A DNA stretch of 17,185 bases from Candidatus Heimdallarchaeota archaeon AB_125 (GTDB lineage: Archaea > Asgardarchaeota > Heimdallarchaeia > Heimdallarchaeales > Heimdallarchaeaceae). The stretch spans positions 1 to 17,185 of the forward strand of contig MEHH01000025.1 of assembly GCA_001940755.1 (NCBI GenBank), given 5' to 3'. A program made the position numbers and the translations under genes. The notes under the pieces were generated by a model. That model saw nothing but the letters and a program-made list of their open reading frames with translations. It was not told the DNA's origin and searched no databases. Shown in pieces: positions 1-5,643 of the stretch; the stretch's first letter is position 1, and each line of letters opens with the position of its first letter.

Positions 1-1
1 T

Positions 2-166
2 ATTGTTGCATTGGCAGCATACTGTGGAAGCGGTGTATTAATGCATTCACTGACCAAGCTTGATATTCCAATATTATTGTGGGCGCCGTCGTCAATGCTG
101 AAGCTTGTGCCAAGCGAATATGATGCAAGAGTTATTAGGTTAAATCATGGTGTTCAAAGAATTTAA
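2..166 (+). CDS. 3' fragment of unknown gene, possibly sugar isomerase-like
   Basis: This frame is open from the left edge of the window to a TAA at 164-166 and encodes the last 54 residues of something. The peptide contains the stretch DIPILLWAPSS followed by a tail ending RLNHGVQRI. The 'PILLWA' strand followed by a conserved N/G-rich segment resembles L-fucose/L-arabinose isomerase-like proteins, but this is pattern memory only and the identification is weak. In that family the chain would normally go on well past this point, so the stop may be artificial. The bases here (for example 88-120) look richer in G+C than the AT-rich sequence after about 170. Directly downstream lies a TIM-barrel gene that has lost its start. 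The natural reading is that two unrelated truncated genes meet near 150-175, by deletion, insertion or misassembly. Confidence 0.4.
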   Translation: MVALAAYCGSGVLMHSLTKLDIPILLWAPSSMLKLVPSEYDARVIRLNHGVQRI

Positions 167-744
167 ATCTAGAAAAACACTCGAATCATCAACTTGTTAG
201 TTTCAATGTAAGACTTACTTACGCTGATTATTTCTCTGAGGTATGGCTGAAAGAAGTTTCACAGTATGTTGATATCATAGAGATTAACGCTCATTGTCGT
301 CAAGAAGAGGTTCTCAGAATTAACGGTGGTCATGAATTGCTTGTAAAACTTAAGAAACTTAAATCTCTGATAGAATCTATTCGAAGAATACTACCTTCAT
401 TTACTTTAGGAATAAAAATTCGAGGGCACATCGTGAATGATTATACTATGCTTGTAAAAATTCTGGAAGAATATTCAATTTCCTACATTCATGTAGATGC
501 TATGTTACCTGGACACAAGAGAGCTAACATTGAAATAATTAGAAAGTTAGTAGAATTAACAAATATCCCTATAATTGGGAATAATTCAGTTAGAACAATA
601 AATGATGTTCATAAAATGCTAAGAGCTGGAGCAAGAGCAGTTTCTATTGCTAGACCATTGATTCAAAACCCGAAATTCATACAAAGATTAGTTAGAGATT
701 ATTCTGGAAGGATTACCGATGAAAGCAATTATAGTACCATATAG
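139..744 (+). pseudogene. 5'-truncated TIM-barrel (Dus/nifR3-like) protein, probable pseudogene
   Basis: The frame is open from 139 to a TAG at 742-744 but has no ATG, GTG or TTG before the TTG at 337. Recognisable family sequence starts well upstream of 337. A beta strand near VSFNVRL (about 208-228) is followed by VDIIEINAHCRQEEV (about 271-315), IHVDAM (about 487-504), IIGNNSV (about 571-591) and GARAVSIARPLI (about 634-669). This order is that of archaeal FMN-type TIM-barrel proteins related to tRNA-dihydrouridine synthases and dihydroorotate dehydrogenases. A start at 337 would discard conserved strands, so I regard it as false. The first beta-alpha units of the barrel are missing. A second frame (154-207, beginning MVFKEFKS) may hold a little more of the lost N-terminus and would imply a frameshift near 175-207. 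The 3' end overlaps cofC by 26 bp, so the pair was probably once an intact operon. It may be a pseudogene or an assembly fault. Confidence 0.6.
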
Positions 745-1339
745 AGGAACAGTAAATGATAAGAGTAGACTTAGGTCTAATCTAAAGGCTACATCAATAG
801 AAAAACTACTTTATCACATGACTCAGAATTTAATAGATGAAATTTCGAAAATTGAGTCCAGTTTCAATTTGTATATCTTAACAAAGAAGGAAGAATTAAA
901 CTTCTCAGGAAGCTTTTCTATACTTCTAGATAAGGGGGAGGAATTAAACGAATCATTACAAGAAGCTTTCAAAGAAATTCAAGAAGATATAATTATAATT
1001 ATAATGGCGGATCTACCTTTGATTAAATCTGAAGATTTGCAATTAATTCTCAATAAACATACAAATGAGAAAAAAATAATGCTTGGACCAACACCTGATA
1101 ATGGTACTAGTATATTAGTTTTCAATAAGAGAGATTCTTTTCCACTAGTTTTTGGGAAAAACTCTGCACTAAGATTTAGAGAGGTTTTTGAGAGTTTGGG
1201 ATCATCATTTGAGATTTTAGAAAGTAAGAATGCTTACAGAGATATAGACAAATTTAAAGATTTAGTAGAATTAGAAGAGAACAGTTATTTACCAAATAAT
1301 ATCAAACAAATAATAAAGGAATGTGTGGATTTTGAGTGA
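719..1339 (+). CDS. cofC: CofC-family 2-phospho-L-lactate (or related) guanylyltransferase
   Basis: CofC activates a three-carbon phospho-acid (2-phospho-L-lactate, or phosphoenolpyruvate or 3-phosphoglycerate in some lineages) with GTP, giving the guanylylated precursor for coenzyme F420. The protein has 206 residues, the normal size. The family pattern is visible: N-terminal strand and KSRLRSNL loop (about 15-22), LDKGEELNESLQEAF (about 69-83), MADLPL with the metal-binding Asp (about 95-100), GPTPDNGTSILVF (about 122-134), FGKNSALRF (about 144-152) and RDIDKFKDL near the C-terminus. Several positions are atypical: the usual DSF.H segment reads NSALRF, and DIDTPEDL reads DIDKFKDL. The precise acceptor therefore cannot be assigned. 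GGAAGGAT at 706-713 is a good ribosome-binding site. The gene overlaps both the upstream barrel gene and the downstream M24 gene, suggesting translational coupling. Confidence 0.82.
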   Translation: MKAIIVPYRGTVNDKSRLRSNLKATSIEKLLYHMTQNLIDEISKIESSFNLYILTKKEELNFSGSFSILLDKGEELNESLQEAFKEIQEDIIIIIMADLPLIKSEDLQLILNKHTNEKKIMLGPTPDNGTSILVFNKRDSFPLVFGKNSALRFREVFESLGSSFEILESKNAYRDIDKFKDLVELEENSYLPNNIKQIIKECVDFE

Positions 1340-2477
1340 AAAAATTGATAGAATTCAAACAGTTTTAAACAAACACAATGTAGATGGATGGATAATTTTT
1401 TGTCACCATTCATATGATGTACATCAGAGATATTTACTTGAGAAGTGGTTTGCATCACCAACTTTAACCTTGATACCAAAAAGAGGAAAACCATCTGTCA
1501 TAACTTCGCAAATGGAAGCAATGTTAGTCAACGAGGAAATTTACGAAGTCAATGCATACAAAAAAGGTAGTGAATTGACTGAGATGGTTAACAATTTGCT
1601 CAAGAGTTTCCAAGATAAATCCACACTTGCTCTTAATTTCGTTGAACCAAGTGAGGTTTTTTCTAAATTCAGTTCTGATATACTAACAAGTGGAACTTTT
1701 AGTGCTTTAACTAGTATTAATAAAAATCTCAATTATGTTTCTGCTAAAGACATCATTTTTGATGTAAGAGCTGTAAAAACTCAAAAGGAAATTAAAAATC
1801 ACGAGATCGCTGCTAAACTTGCTGAAGAATTGATGGAAGAAGTAATAGAACCCTTAATCAAACCAGGTATGGTAGAAAAAGAATTAGCAGCAATTATTGA
1901 ATTTGAATGTAATAAAAGAGGTGGAGTAGCGTTTGAACCCATAGTTGCTTCTGGACCAAATGCCGCTATTCCACATCATAAAGCAGGCGCTGGGAAGATA
2001 GAAGAAAATCAAGTTCTTCTAATTGATTATGGCGTTGCTTATGAGATGTCCAATTCAGATATAACTCACACATATTGGATAGGAAGTAAACCGAAAGAAG
2101 AAATCCTTAGAGCATATGAAGCAGTACATGAAGCAAAAGAAGCTGCATTTTCAAAAATCAGAGCTGGGGTTTCCTCTCATATAGTAGAAATGGCAGTTCG
2201 AGAAAAGTTTGAAGAATTTGGATATGATCATGAGAAGCTGTATATTCATTCAACTGGTCACGCAATTGGTATTGAGACACATGATATTGGAGTAGGAATC
2301 TACCGAGCTTATCCTGATAGACCCGCCAAGGAATTACTTGAAAACTCTGTCATAACAGTAGAACCTGGTTTATACTTTGCTGGAGATTTTGGTATACGAT
2401 TAGAAGATGATTGTGTTGTAACAAAAGATGGTGGAAGAAGACTATCAAATACTCCAAAAGAAATGGTTTGTTTATGA
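1323..2477 (+). CDS. M24 family metallopeptidase (Xaa-Pro dipeptidase/aminopeptidase P type)
   Basis: This is a cytosolic metallopeptidase of the pita-bread fold, expected to cleave Xaa-Pro bonds in small peptides. An N-terminal creatinase-like domain (about 1-145) is followed by the catalytic domain (about 155-384). All five metal ligands are present: D235 in LLIDYG, D246 in SDITHT, H313 in STGHAIG, E347 in VEPGLY and E361 in GIRLED. H218 in AAIPHH is the likely extra catalytic histidine. The length (384 aa) is normal and the enzyme looks active. The coordinates use the GTG at 1323. An in-frame TTG at 1332 would give MSEKIDRIQ and leave about 10 nt after the AAAGGA at 1316-1321, so it is a credible alternative. 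The gene overlaps the end of cofC by 8-17 nt. Nothing in the sequence connects the peptidase to F420 synthesis, so co-expression is an inference from the overlap. Confidence 0.88.
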   Translation: MWILSEKIDRIQTVLNKHNVDGWIIFCHHSYDVHQRYLLEKWFASPTLTLIPKRGKPSVITSQMEAMLVNEEIYEVNAYKKGSELTEMVNNLLKSFQDKSTLALNFVEPSEVFSKFSSDILTSGTFSALTSINKNLNYVSAKDIIFDVRAVKTQKEIKNHEIAAKLAEELMEEVIEPLIKPGMVEKELAAIIEFECNKRGGVAFEPIVASGPNAAIPHHKAGAGKIEENQVLLIDYGVAYEMSNSDITHTYWIGSKPKEEILRAYEAVHEAKEAAFSKIRAGVSSHIVEMAVREKFEEFGYDHEKLYIHSTGHAIGIETHDIGVGIYRAYPDRPAKELLENSVITVEPGLYFAGDFGIRLEDDCVVTKDGGRRLSNTPKEMVCL

Positions 2478-2506
2478 GATTCTCATGGGTTTTTGTTAGG
2501 GTTTTT
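2474..2506 (+). terminator. Palindrome plus T-rich stretch between convergent genes
   Basis: ATGAGA-T-TCTCAT (2474-2486) is a perfect palindrome that includes the M24 stop codon. It is followed by two copies of GGGTTTTT (2487-2494 and 2499-2506). As RNA it would form a short stem of about 5 bp with a U-rich tail. The next gene is convergent, so a transcription stop is expected here, but the second T-run already lies in the sulfotransferase coding end. Suggestive only. Confidence 0.4.
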
Positions 2507-3563
2507 CATAACCCCAACGATCGATGGTTTCATGCCATTTTGAGTAAATGAGTTCTTTATCTTTCTTTGAAATCTTGTAGTTTCCAACTTGGTAACCAGT
2601 TAGAGAATCTAAATATGTTTGAATTTTACCGTTTACTAGTTCAAAGTCTCCAAGATTAAGTTGTTCATATATCTTTTCTAATTCTTCCATAGGTTTAGAA
2701 ATTAAATCTTCATATTTTAGTTCAATAATTTGATCTTTCGGGATAGAATCAAAATCTTGGTAGAATTTGTCGTAGAATTCTAAATACAAATCAAATATAA
2801 AATCATTCAACTCATAGTGTGGTTTTTGCAACCAAAACAAATGTGTATTAACATTATGAAGTTTAACAGTAGAAAAGAAAACCTTGTACGGATTTCTATA
2901 AATATTGATAAATTTTGCATCTGGAAAGACTTCTAGAATAAGTTTTACTCTATGAGTATCAAGAGGATTCTTAAGCAACAATTGCTTTCCTCCTTCCTTT
3001 AGAGTTAACTTCTTGAGATAAAATACAAGATTGTCTTTCCATTCTTTGACTTCAGCTTCAGTAGCATCCTCAAATGTACCATATTTAAGATAACGATCTC
3101 TATTTTCAGGAAAGATCAATCCTGATTGTGGGGAGAGTAAACAAAGATCAACAATCGCAAATTCATGTTCTTGAGGAGTAGCAGCTGTCATTGCCATATT
3201 GTCCATTGGACGTTTATCTGGAATTAGTGGTTTCATAACTGCTGATATAAATTTGAAGCCACTAAGCATCAAATGCGGGAAGGTTGCTTCAACTAAATCT
3301 AAGTAACCATATTTGTCATCAAGTAGTAATAGATTTTGTAGATGTGTTGTTCCTGTCCTCCAATGACCTACAATGAAAATCGGTGGTTTTTTAATTTCCG
3401 TATTTCTAATTTTGCGATTAAATCGAATGTGCTCATAGATTGTAAAAGGAGTAAATAATGCAGTAACCAACGTAATTGCAAGAGTTCTTGGAATATATTT
3501 CCAGCTAATGTTGAATTTGTTCTGCCAAAGTAACTTCAACCACATTTTGATACTAGCGCCCAT
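2496..3563 (-). CDS. PAPS-dependent sulfotransferase family protein
   Basis: This protein should transfer a sulfuryl group from 3'-phosphoadenylyl sulfate to a hydroxyl or amine on an unknown acceptor. The 5'-phosphosulfate loop is FIVGHWRTGTTHLQN (about 63-77). The 3'-phosphate site is IYRNPYKVFFS (about 221-231), with R223 and S231 as the usual ligands. KNP at 198-200 and the late ELKYEDLISKP segment also fit the Sulfotransfer_3 type. The first 60 residues are basic with a hydrophobic patch (IPRTLAITLVTALFTPF, about 24-40), which may sit on the membrane and suggests a lipid or other membrane-associated acceptor. The coordinates use the first ATG at 3563. An AT-rich TATA-like block at 3569-3578 on this strand would put the mRNA start near 3548, so the in-frame ATG at 3545 (MWLKLLWQ) may be the real start. 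It is transcribed alone, convergent with the M24 gene. Bacterial relatives dominate this family in my experience. Confidence 0.85.
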   Translation of the reverse strand: MGASIKMWLKLLWQNKFNISWKYIPRTLAITLVTALFTPFTIYEHIRFNRKIRNTEIKKPPIFIVGHWRTGTTHLQNLLLLDDKYGYLDLVEATFPHLMLSGFKFISAVMKPLIPDKRPMDNMAMTAATPQEHEFAIVDLCLLSPQSGLIFPENRDRYLKYGTFEDATEAEVKEWKDNLVFYLKKLTLKEGGKQLLLKNPLDTHRVKLILEVFPDAKFINIYRNPYKVFFSTVKLHNVNTHLFWLQKPHYELNDFIFDLYLEFYDKFYQDFDSIPKDQIIELKYEDLISKPMEELEKIYEQLNLGDFELVNGKIQTYLDSLTGYQVGNYKISKKDKELIYSKWHETIDRWGYEKP

Positions 3564-3743
3564 TATGAAAATTTAAATCACTACCTAATCTGAAATCCTT
3601 ATTTCGAGTTTCTTTCATTGTGAGTTAATAAATCTTATTAGATGACCATTTCATTCAAAAAAATTGAAATTAGCGACTGCGTAATACGACCGTGTGATGT
3701 CAATAATATTTCGTTTTAAGTTAACAAGAACAAGCTTACCCTT

Positions 3744-3750
3744 AAGGTGA
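3744..3750 (+). promoter_or_regulatory. Ribosome-binding site AAGGTGA selecting a TTG start
   Basis: AAGGTGA ends 5 nt before the TTG at 3756, and there is no better in-frame start nearby. The same motif and spacing precede the next gene in the operon (4364-4370, ATG at 4376), which supports both starts. Confidence 0.7.
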
Positions 3751-3755
3751 AATAA

Positions 3756-4370
3756 TTGTCATGGAGATTATGGCTGAAATCAAAGCCAAAATCAATAAAT
3801 TTGGGGTTCTACGGTGAAGTTAATGCTGGTAAAACCACTCTTGCGAACAAAATTGGTATAGATTGGGCTGACCAAGAAGTTGGAATAGTCAGTGAAATTC
3901 CACACGAAACAAGAACAATTCAGAAGCTTGAGAAGGTTAATTTCTCTTCTAAGGGAACTGTTCTTGATCTTACACTTATTGATATGCCAGGAATAGCATC
4001 CTCTGTAAATCCAAAAGAGTTCATGAAACATGGACTTACTGCTGGAGAGGCAATGCAAAGAGCTAAAGAGGCAACTAGAGGAATAGTGGAAGCAATTAAA
4101 TTCCTAGAAAATGTGGATGTAGCATTAGTTGTGATTGATGCAGCAAAATCACCGTTTGATCAGGTAAACTTTACTATAATAGGTAATTTGGAACATCAGA
4201 AGAAACCATTCATATTGGTTCCAAATAAAATAGATTTACCTGGAGCAGATATTCGAGAAATCAAAGATGCGTTTTGTGACTACCATGTTAGCCCTGTTTC
4301 TGCGCTGCAGGGTGATGGTATTGAGCAGTTATACAATAAAATAGCCGAGATGGCTAAGAAGGTAAGGTGA
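3756..4370 (+). CDS. Era/MMR1-like small GTP-binding protein (OapA-like)
   Basis: A cytosolic TRAFAC-class GTPase of 204 residues made almost wholly of the G domain. G1 is GEVNAGKT (20-27), the probable G2 threonine lies in HETRT (50-54), G3 is DMPG (76-79), G4 is NKID (157-160) and G5 is SAL (182-184). An insertion after G3 (about 81-115) is rich in charged residues and predicted helix. G3 as DxPG and the small size place it with Era/Der/MMR1 proteins rather than the eukaryote-like Ras/Arf families. In many archaea a similar GTPase sits beside a DUF2073 gene, as here. I recall this pair in haloarchaea being named origin-associated OapA/OapB. Its cellular role is unknown to me, with ribosome assembly or replication both suggested by relatives and context. 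It starts with TTG behind AAGGTGA. The stop codon overlaps the ribosome-binding site of the next gene. Confidence 0.85.
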   Translation: MSWRLWLKSKPKSINLGFYGEVNAGKTTLANKIGIDWADQEVGIVSEIPHETRTIQKLEKVNFSSKGTVLDLTLIDMPGIASSVNPKEFMKHGLTAGEAMQRAKEATRGIVEAIKFLENVDVALVVIDAAKSPFDQVNFTIIGNLEHQKKPFILVPNKIDLPGADIREIKDAFCDYHVSPVSALQGDGIEQLYNKIAEMAKKVR

Positions 4371-4375
4371 ATAAA

Positions 4376-4726
4376 ATGAAGTATAGAGTAGATTTTATAC
4401 CATTTTCTGAGACTGATGATCTTTCTAGTGAAGAAAAAATCAGTTACATCTTATCAAAAGTAATGAGGAATAGCATTTTGATTCTTGAAGATGGCCTCTC
4501 TCCTATTGAGGAGCTCGATCTTATTCAAAGAACCATGAATAAAATTGATTACAAAAACTTCGTAGGTGTCAAGATGTTCTCATTCGAGAATGGAGAAGAC
4601 TTTAAATGGTCTAAACTTTTTGGTAAAGGAACCAAAAACAAAGGATTTACGGTAGTAGCACCAAATGAAGCAGTTTCAGTAATAAAAGATAAAAGAGGAA
4701 TACTATCCATCAGAATAAGTGGATAG
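4376..4726 (+). CDS. DUF2073 family protein (OapB-like)
   Basis: A 116-residue cytosolic protein of an archaeal family of unknown function. The order of motifs fits DUF2073: EKISYILSKVMRNSILILEDGLSPIEELDLIQRTM in the first half, then NFVGVKMFSFE, and GFTVVAPNEAVSVI near the end. I place the start at ATG 4376 because AAGGTGA (4364-4370) sits exactly 5 nt upstream. A GTG at 4367 is in frame but lies inside that ribosome-binding site. The ribosome-binding site itself contains the stop codon of the GTPase gene, so translation of the two is probably coupled. Its constant partnership with the GTPase suggests that they act together, perhaps with DUF2073 as a GTPase regulator or effector; that is inference. 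The Zn-ribbon gene that I associate with this pair in other archaea is not seen beside it. Confidence 0.8.
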   Translation: MKYRVDFIPFSETDDLSSEEKISYILSKVMRNSILILEDGLSPIEELDLIQRTMNKIDYKNFVGVKMFSFENGEDFKWSKLFGKGTKNKGFTVVAPNEAVSVIKDKRGILSIRISG

Positions 4727-4736
4727 ATCCTAAAAA

Positions 4737-5231
4737 CTAACCTGCTAGAATTGCTAACACTTCACTAAATGTTTCCTCAATAGAAACATCTGTGAAGACA
4801 ACACTAACCAGATCTTTACCATATAGTTGCATCATGTCGGTCAAAATAACTTCCATTAATTCTGCTTCAACGTTCTCGTCAATCTTCGAATCACTATAAC
4901 AACGTACCACAAGTCTCTGTCTCAGGTTACGTATAGAACAGCGAAAGACTATGCACTTTGATACCAACAAGGGAGGGAGTCGCGCTACATGACCATCTAT
5001 AACTAGAGGGTAGGATGAAGTGTTTTTTTCGATTAACTTTGTAAGAACAACATTTAGTTTACCATCGTTTACAACATAGCTGTCTCTCTCTTCATCAAAG
5101 AAATCGAAAAGCTTTTTCTCTTTAACTAATTCTCCAATATTAACTACGTTGTAATCCTTTTCTACTAATAGATCTGCAATTGTAGTTTTACCAGTACCTG
5201 GTGTTCCTGTCAGAATTAGTGCTTGTTTCAT
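4737..5231 (-). CDS. AK6/Fap7-type adenylate kinase
   Basis: A small P-loop NMP kinase (164 aa) of the archaeal/eukaryotic AK6 (Fap7, hCINAP) family. It interconverts AMP and ATP with ADP, and in eukaryotes and some archaea it also assists small-subunit ribosome maturation. The Walker A motif is GTPGTGKTT (9-17). The family segment FFDEERDSYVVNDGKL follows (about 44-59). VIDGH (77-81) occupies the Walker B position, and the lid region reads RQRLVVRCYSDSKIDENVEAELMEVIL (about 104-130). The ATG at 5231 has a TATA-like TTTTAAT about 26 bp upstream on this strand (about 5253-5260), so the mRNA is probably leaderless. It is divergent from the arsenic operon and convergent with DUF2073. The nearby GTPase makes a shared role in ribosome biogenesis possible. 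Confidence 0.85.
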   Translation of the reverse strand: MKQALILTGTPGTGKTTIADLLVEKDYNVVNIGELVKEKKLFDFFDEERDSYVVNDGKLNVVLTKLIEKNTSSYPLVIDGHVARLPPLLVSKCIVFRCSIRNLRQRLVVRCYSDSKIDENVEAELMEVILTDMMQLYGKDLVSVVFTDVSIEETFSEVLAILAG

Positions 5232-5250
5232 TAGTTTTTAGTTTTTAGAC

Positions 5251-5276
5251 ATCATTAAAAGCATTTATCATTAAAA
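5251..5276. repeat. Direct repeat ATCATTAAAA x2 in divergent promoter region
   Basis: ATCATTAAAA occurs at 5251-5260 and 5267-5276, spaced by 16 bp from start to start. The first copy overlaps the presumed TATA element of the adenylate kinase gene read leftward. Such simple AT-rich repeats can arise by chance, but two exact 10-mers within 26 bp are notable. Confidence 0.45.
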
Positions 5277-5282
5277 ATGTGT

Positions 5283-5309
5283 TTTTTCTGAATTTTCTGA
5301 TTTTTCGGA
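5283..5309 (+). repeat. Three tandem 9-bp repeats upstream of the arsenic operon TATA box
   Basis: TTTTTCTGA (5283-5291), ATTTTCTGA (5292-5300) and TTTTTCGGA (5301-5309) abut each other, each differing from the first by one base. They end 3 bp before the TATA element at 5313-5321, in the BRE/upstream activator position. A transcription factor array is a reasonable guess; no factor is identified. Confidence 0.55.
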
Positions 5310-5312
5310 ATG

Positions 5313-5321
5313 TTTATAAAT
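5313..5321 (+). promoter_or_regulatory. TATA box of the AbrB-arsM operon
   Basis: TTTATAAAT matches the archaeal TATA consensus. Start of transcription is expected about 26 bp on, near 5343, giving a leader of about 10 nt before the ATG at 5353. There is no Shine-Dalgarno motif in that stretch, as in near-leaderless archaeal mRNAs. Confidence 0.65.
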
Positions 5322-5324
5322 ATC

Positions 5325-5350
5325 TATCAACTGACTATTCTTAGTTGATA
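5325..5350. promoter_or_regulatory. Inverted-repeat operator candidate over the transcription start
   Basis: TATCAACT (5325-5332) and AGTTGATA (5343-5350) are perfect 8-bp inverted arms separated by 10 bp, so their centres are 18 bp apart on nearly the same DNA face. The repeat lies between the TATA box and the ATG and covers the predicted start of transcription, the usual place for a repressor. The first gene of the operon encodes a likely DNA-binding AbrB-type protein, so autoregulation is the simplest hypothesis. Confidence 0.55.
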
Positions 5351-5352
5351 CT

Positions 5353-5634
5353 ATGAGTGATAAAGAAAAAAATGAAGATTGCTGTCCTTCAAGCAGTGAA
5401 GGTTTAGGTTGTTGCCATGTAGAAGGCGTTGTTCAGTTAGATAGTAGAGGGCAAATTGTACTTCCCAAGAACCTAAGAGAAAAAATGAATCTAAATGAAG
5501 GAGATAAACTTGTAGTCATTAGTATGAATGATAAGGGTAAGATTGCAAGCATTTCTCTGATGAAATCAGATAGATTTGATGGTATGGTTAAACTGTCACT
5601 CAAACCAATAATGAAGGAAATAATTGCAGATTAA
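5353..5634 (+). CDS. Cys-rich AbrB/SpoVT-type regulator linked to arsM
   Basis: A 93-residue protein with a swapped-hairpin AbrB-type DNA-binding domain: VVQLDSRGQIVLPKNLREKMNLNEGDKLVVI (about 26-56). RGQIVLPK is the signature loop. Ahead of it is an unusual N-terminus with two Cys pairs, C10-C11 and C20-C21, the second followed by His22. These could bind As(III) or another soft metal and relieve DNA binding; this is inference. I recall close relatives being annotated as 'HgcAB-associated' AbrB proteins found next to mercury-methylation or arsenite-methylation genes. No hgcA or hgcB is present in this window. The gene is followed after 9 bp by arsM, whose ribosome-binding site overlaps its stop codon, so they form an operon. 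The inverted repeat at 5325-5350 is its most likely binding site. Confidence 0.8.
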   Translation: MSDKEKNEDCCPSSSEGLGCCHVEGVVQLDSRGQIVLPKNLREKMNLNEGDKLVVISMNDKGKIASISLMKSDRFDGMVKLSLKPIMKEIIAD

Positions 5635-5643
5635 GGTGATTAA

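Noticed and set aside
337..744. TTG at 337 as the true start of a short 135-residue protein
   Set aside because: Conserved family sequence (VSFNVRL, EINAHCRQ) lies upstream in the same frame, so the gene is 5'-truncated rather than short.
3564..3755. Possible small RNA or tRNA in the 192-bp divergent gap
   Set aside because: I found no cloverleaf, box C/D-like pairing or conserved RNA motif; only weak TATA-like sequence is present.
3756..4370. Eukaryote-like Ras/Arf/Rag small GTPase, as expected in Asgard genomes
   Set aside because: G3 is DMPG and the layout fits Era/MMR1-type GTPases with a DUF2073 partner, not the Ras superfamily DTAGQ form.
4367..4375. GTG at 4367 as the start of the DUF2073 gene
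   Set aside because: It is part of the AAGGTGA ribosome-binding site that is correctly spaced for the ATG at 4376.
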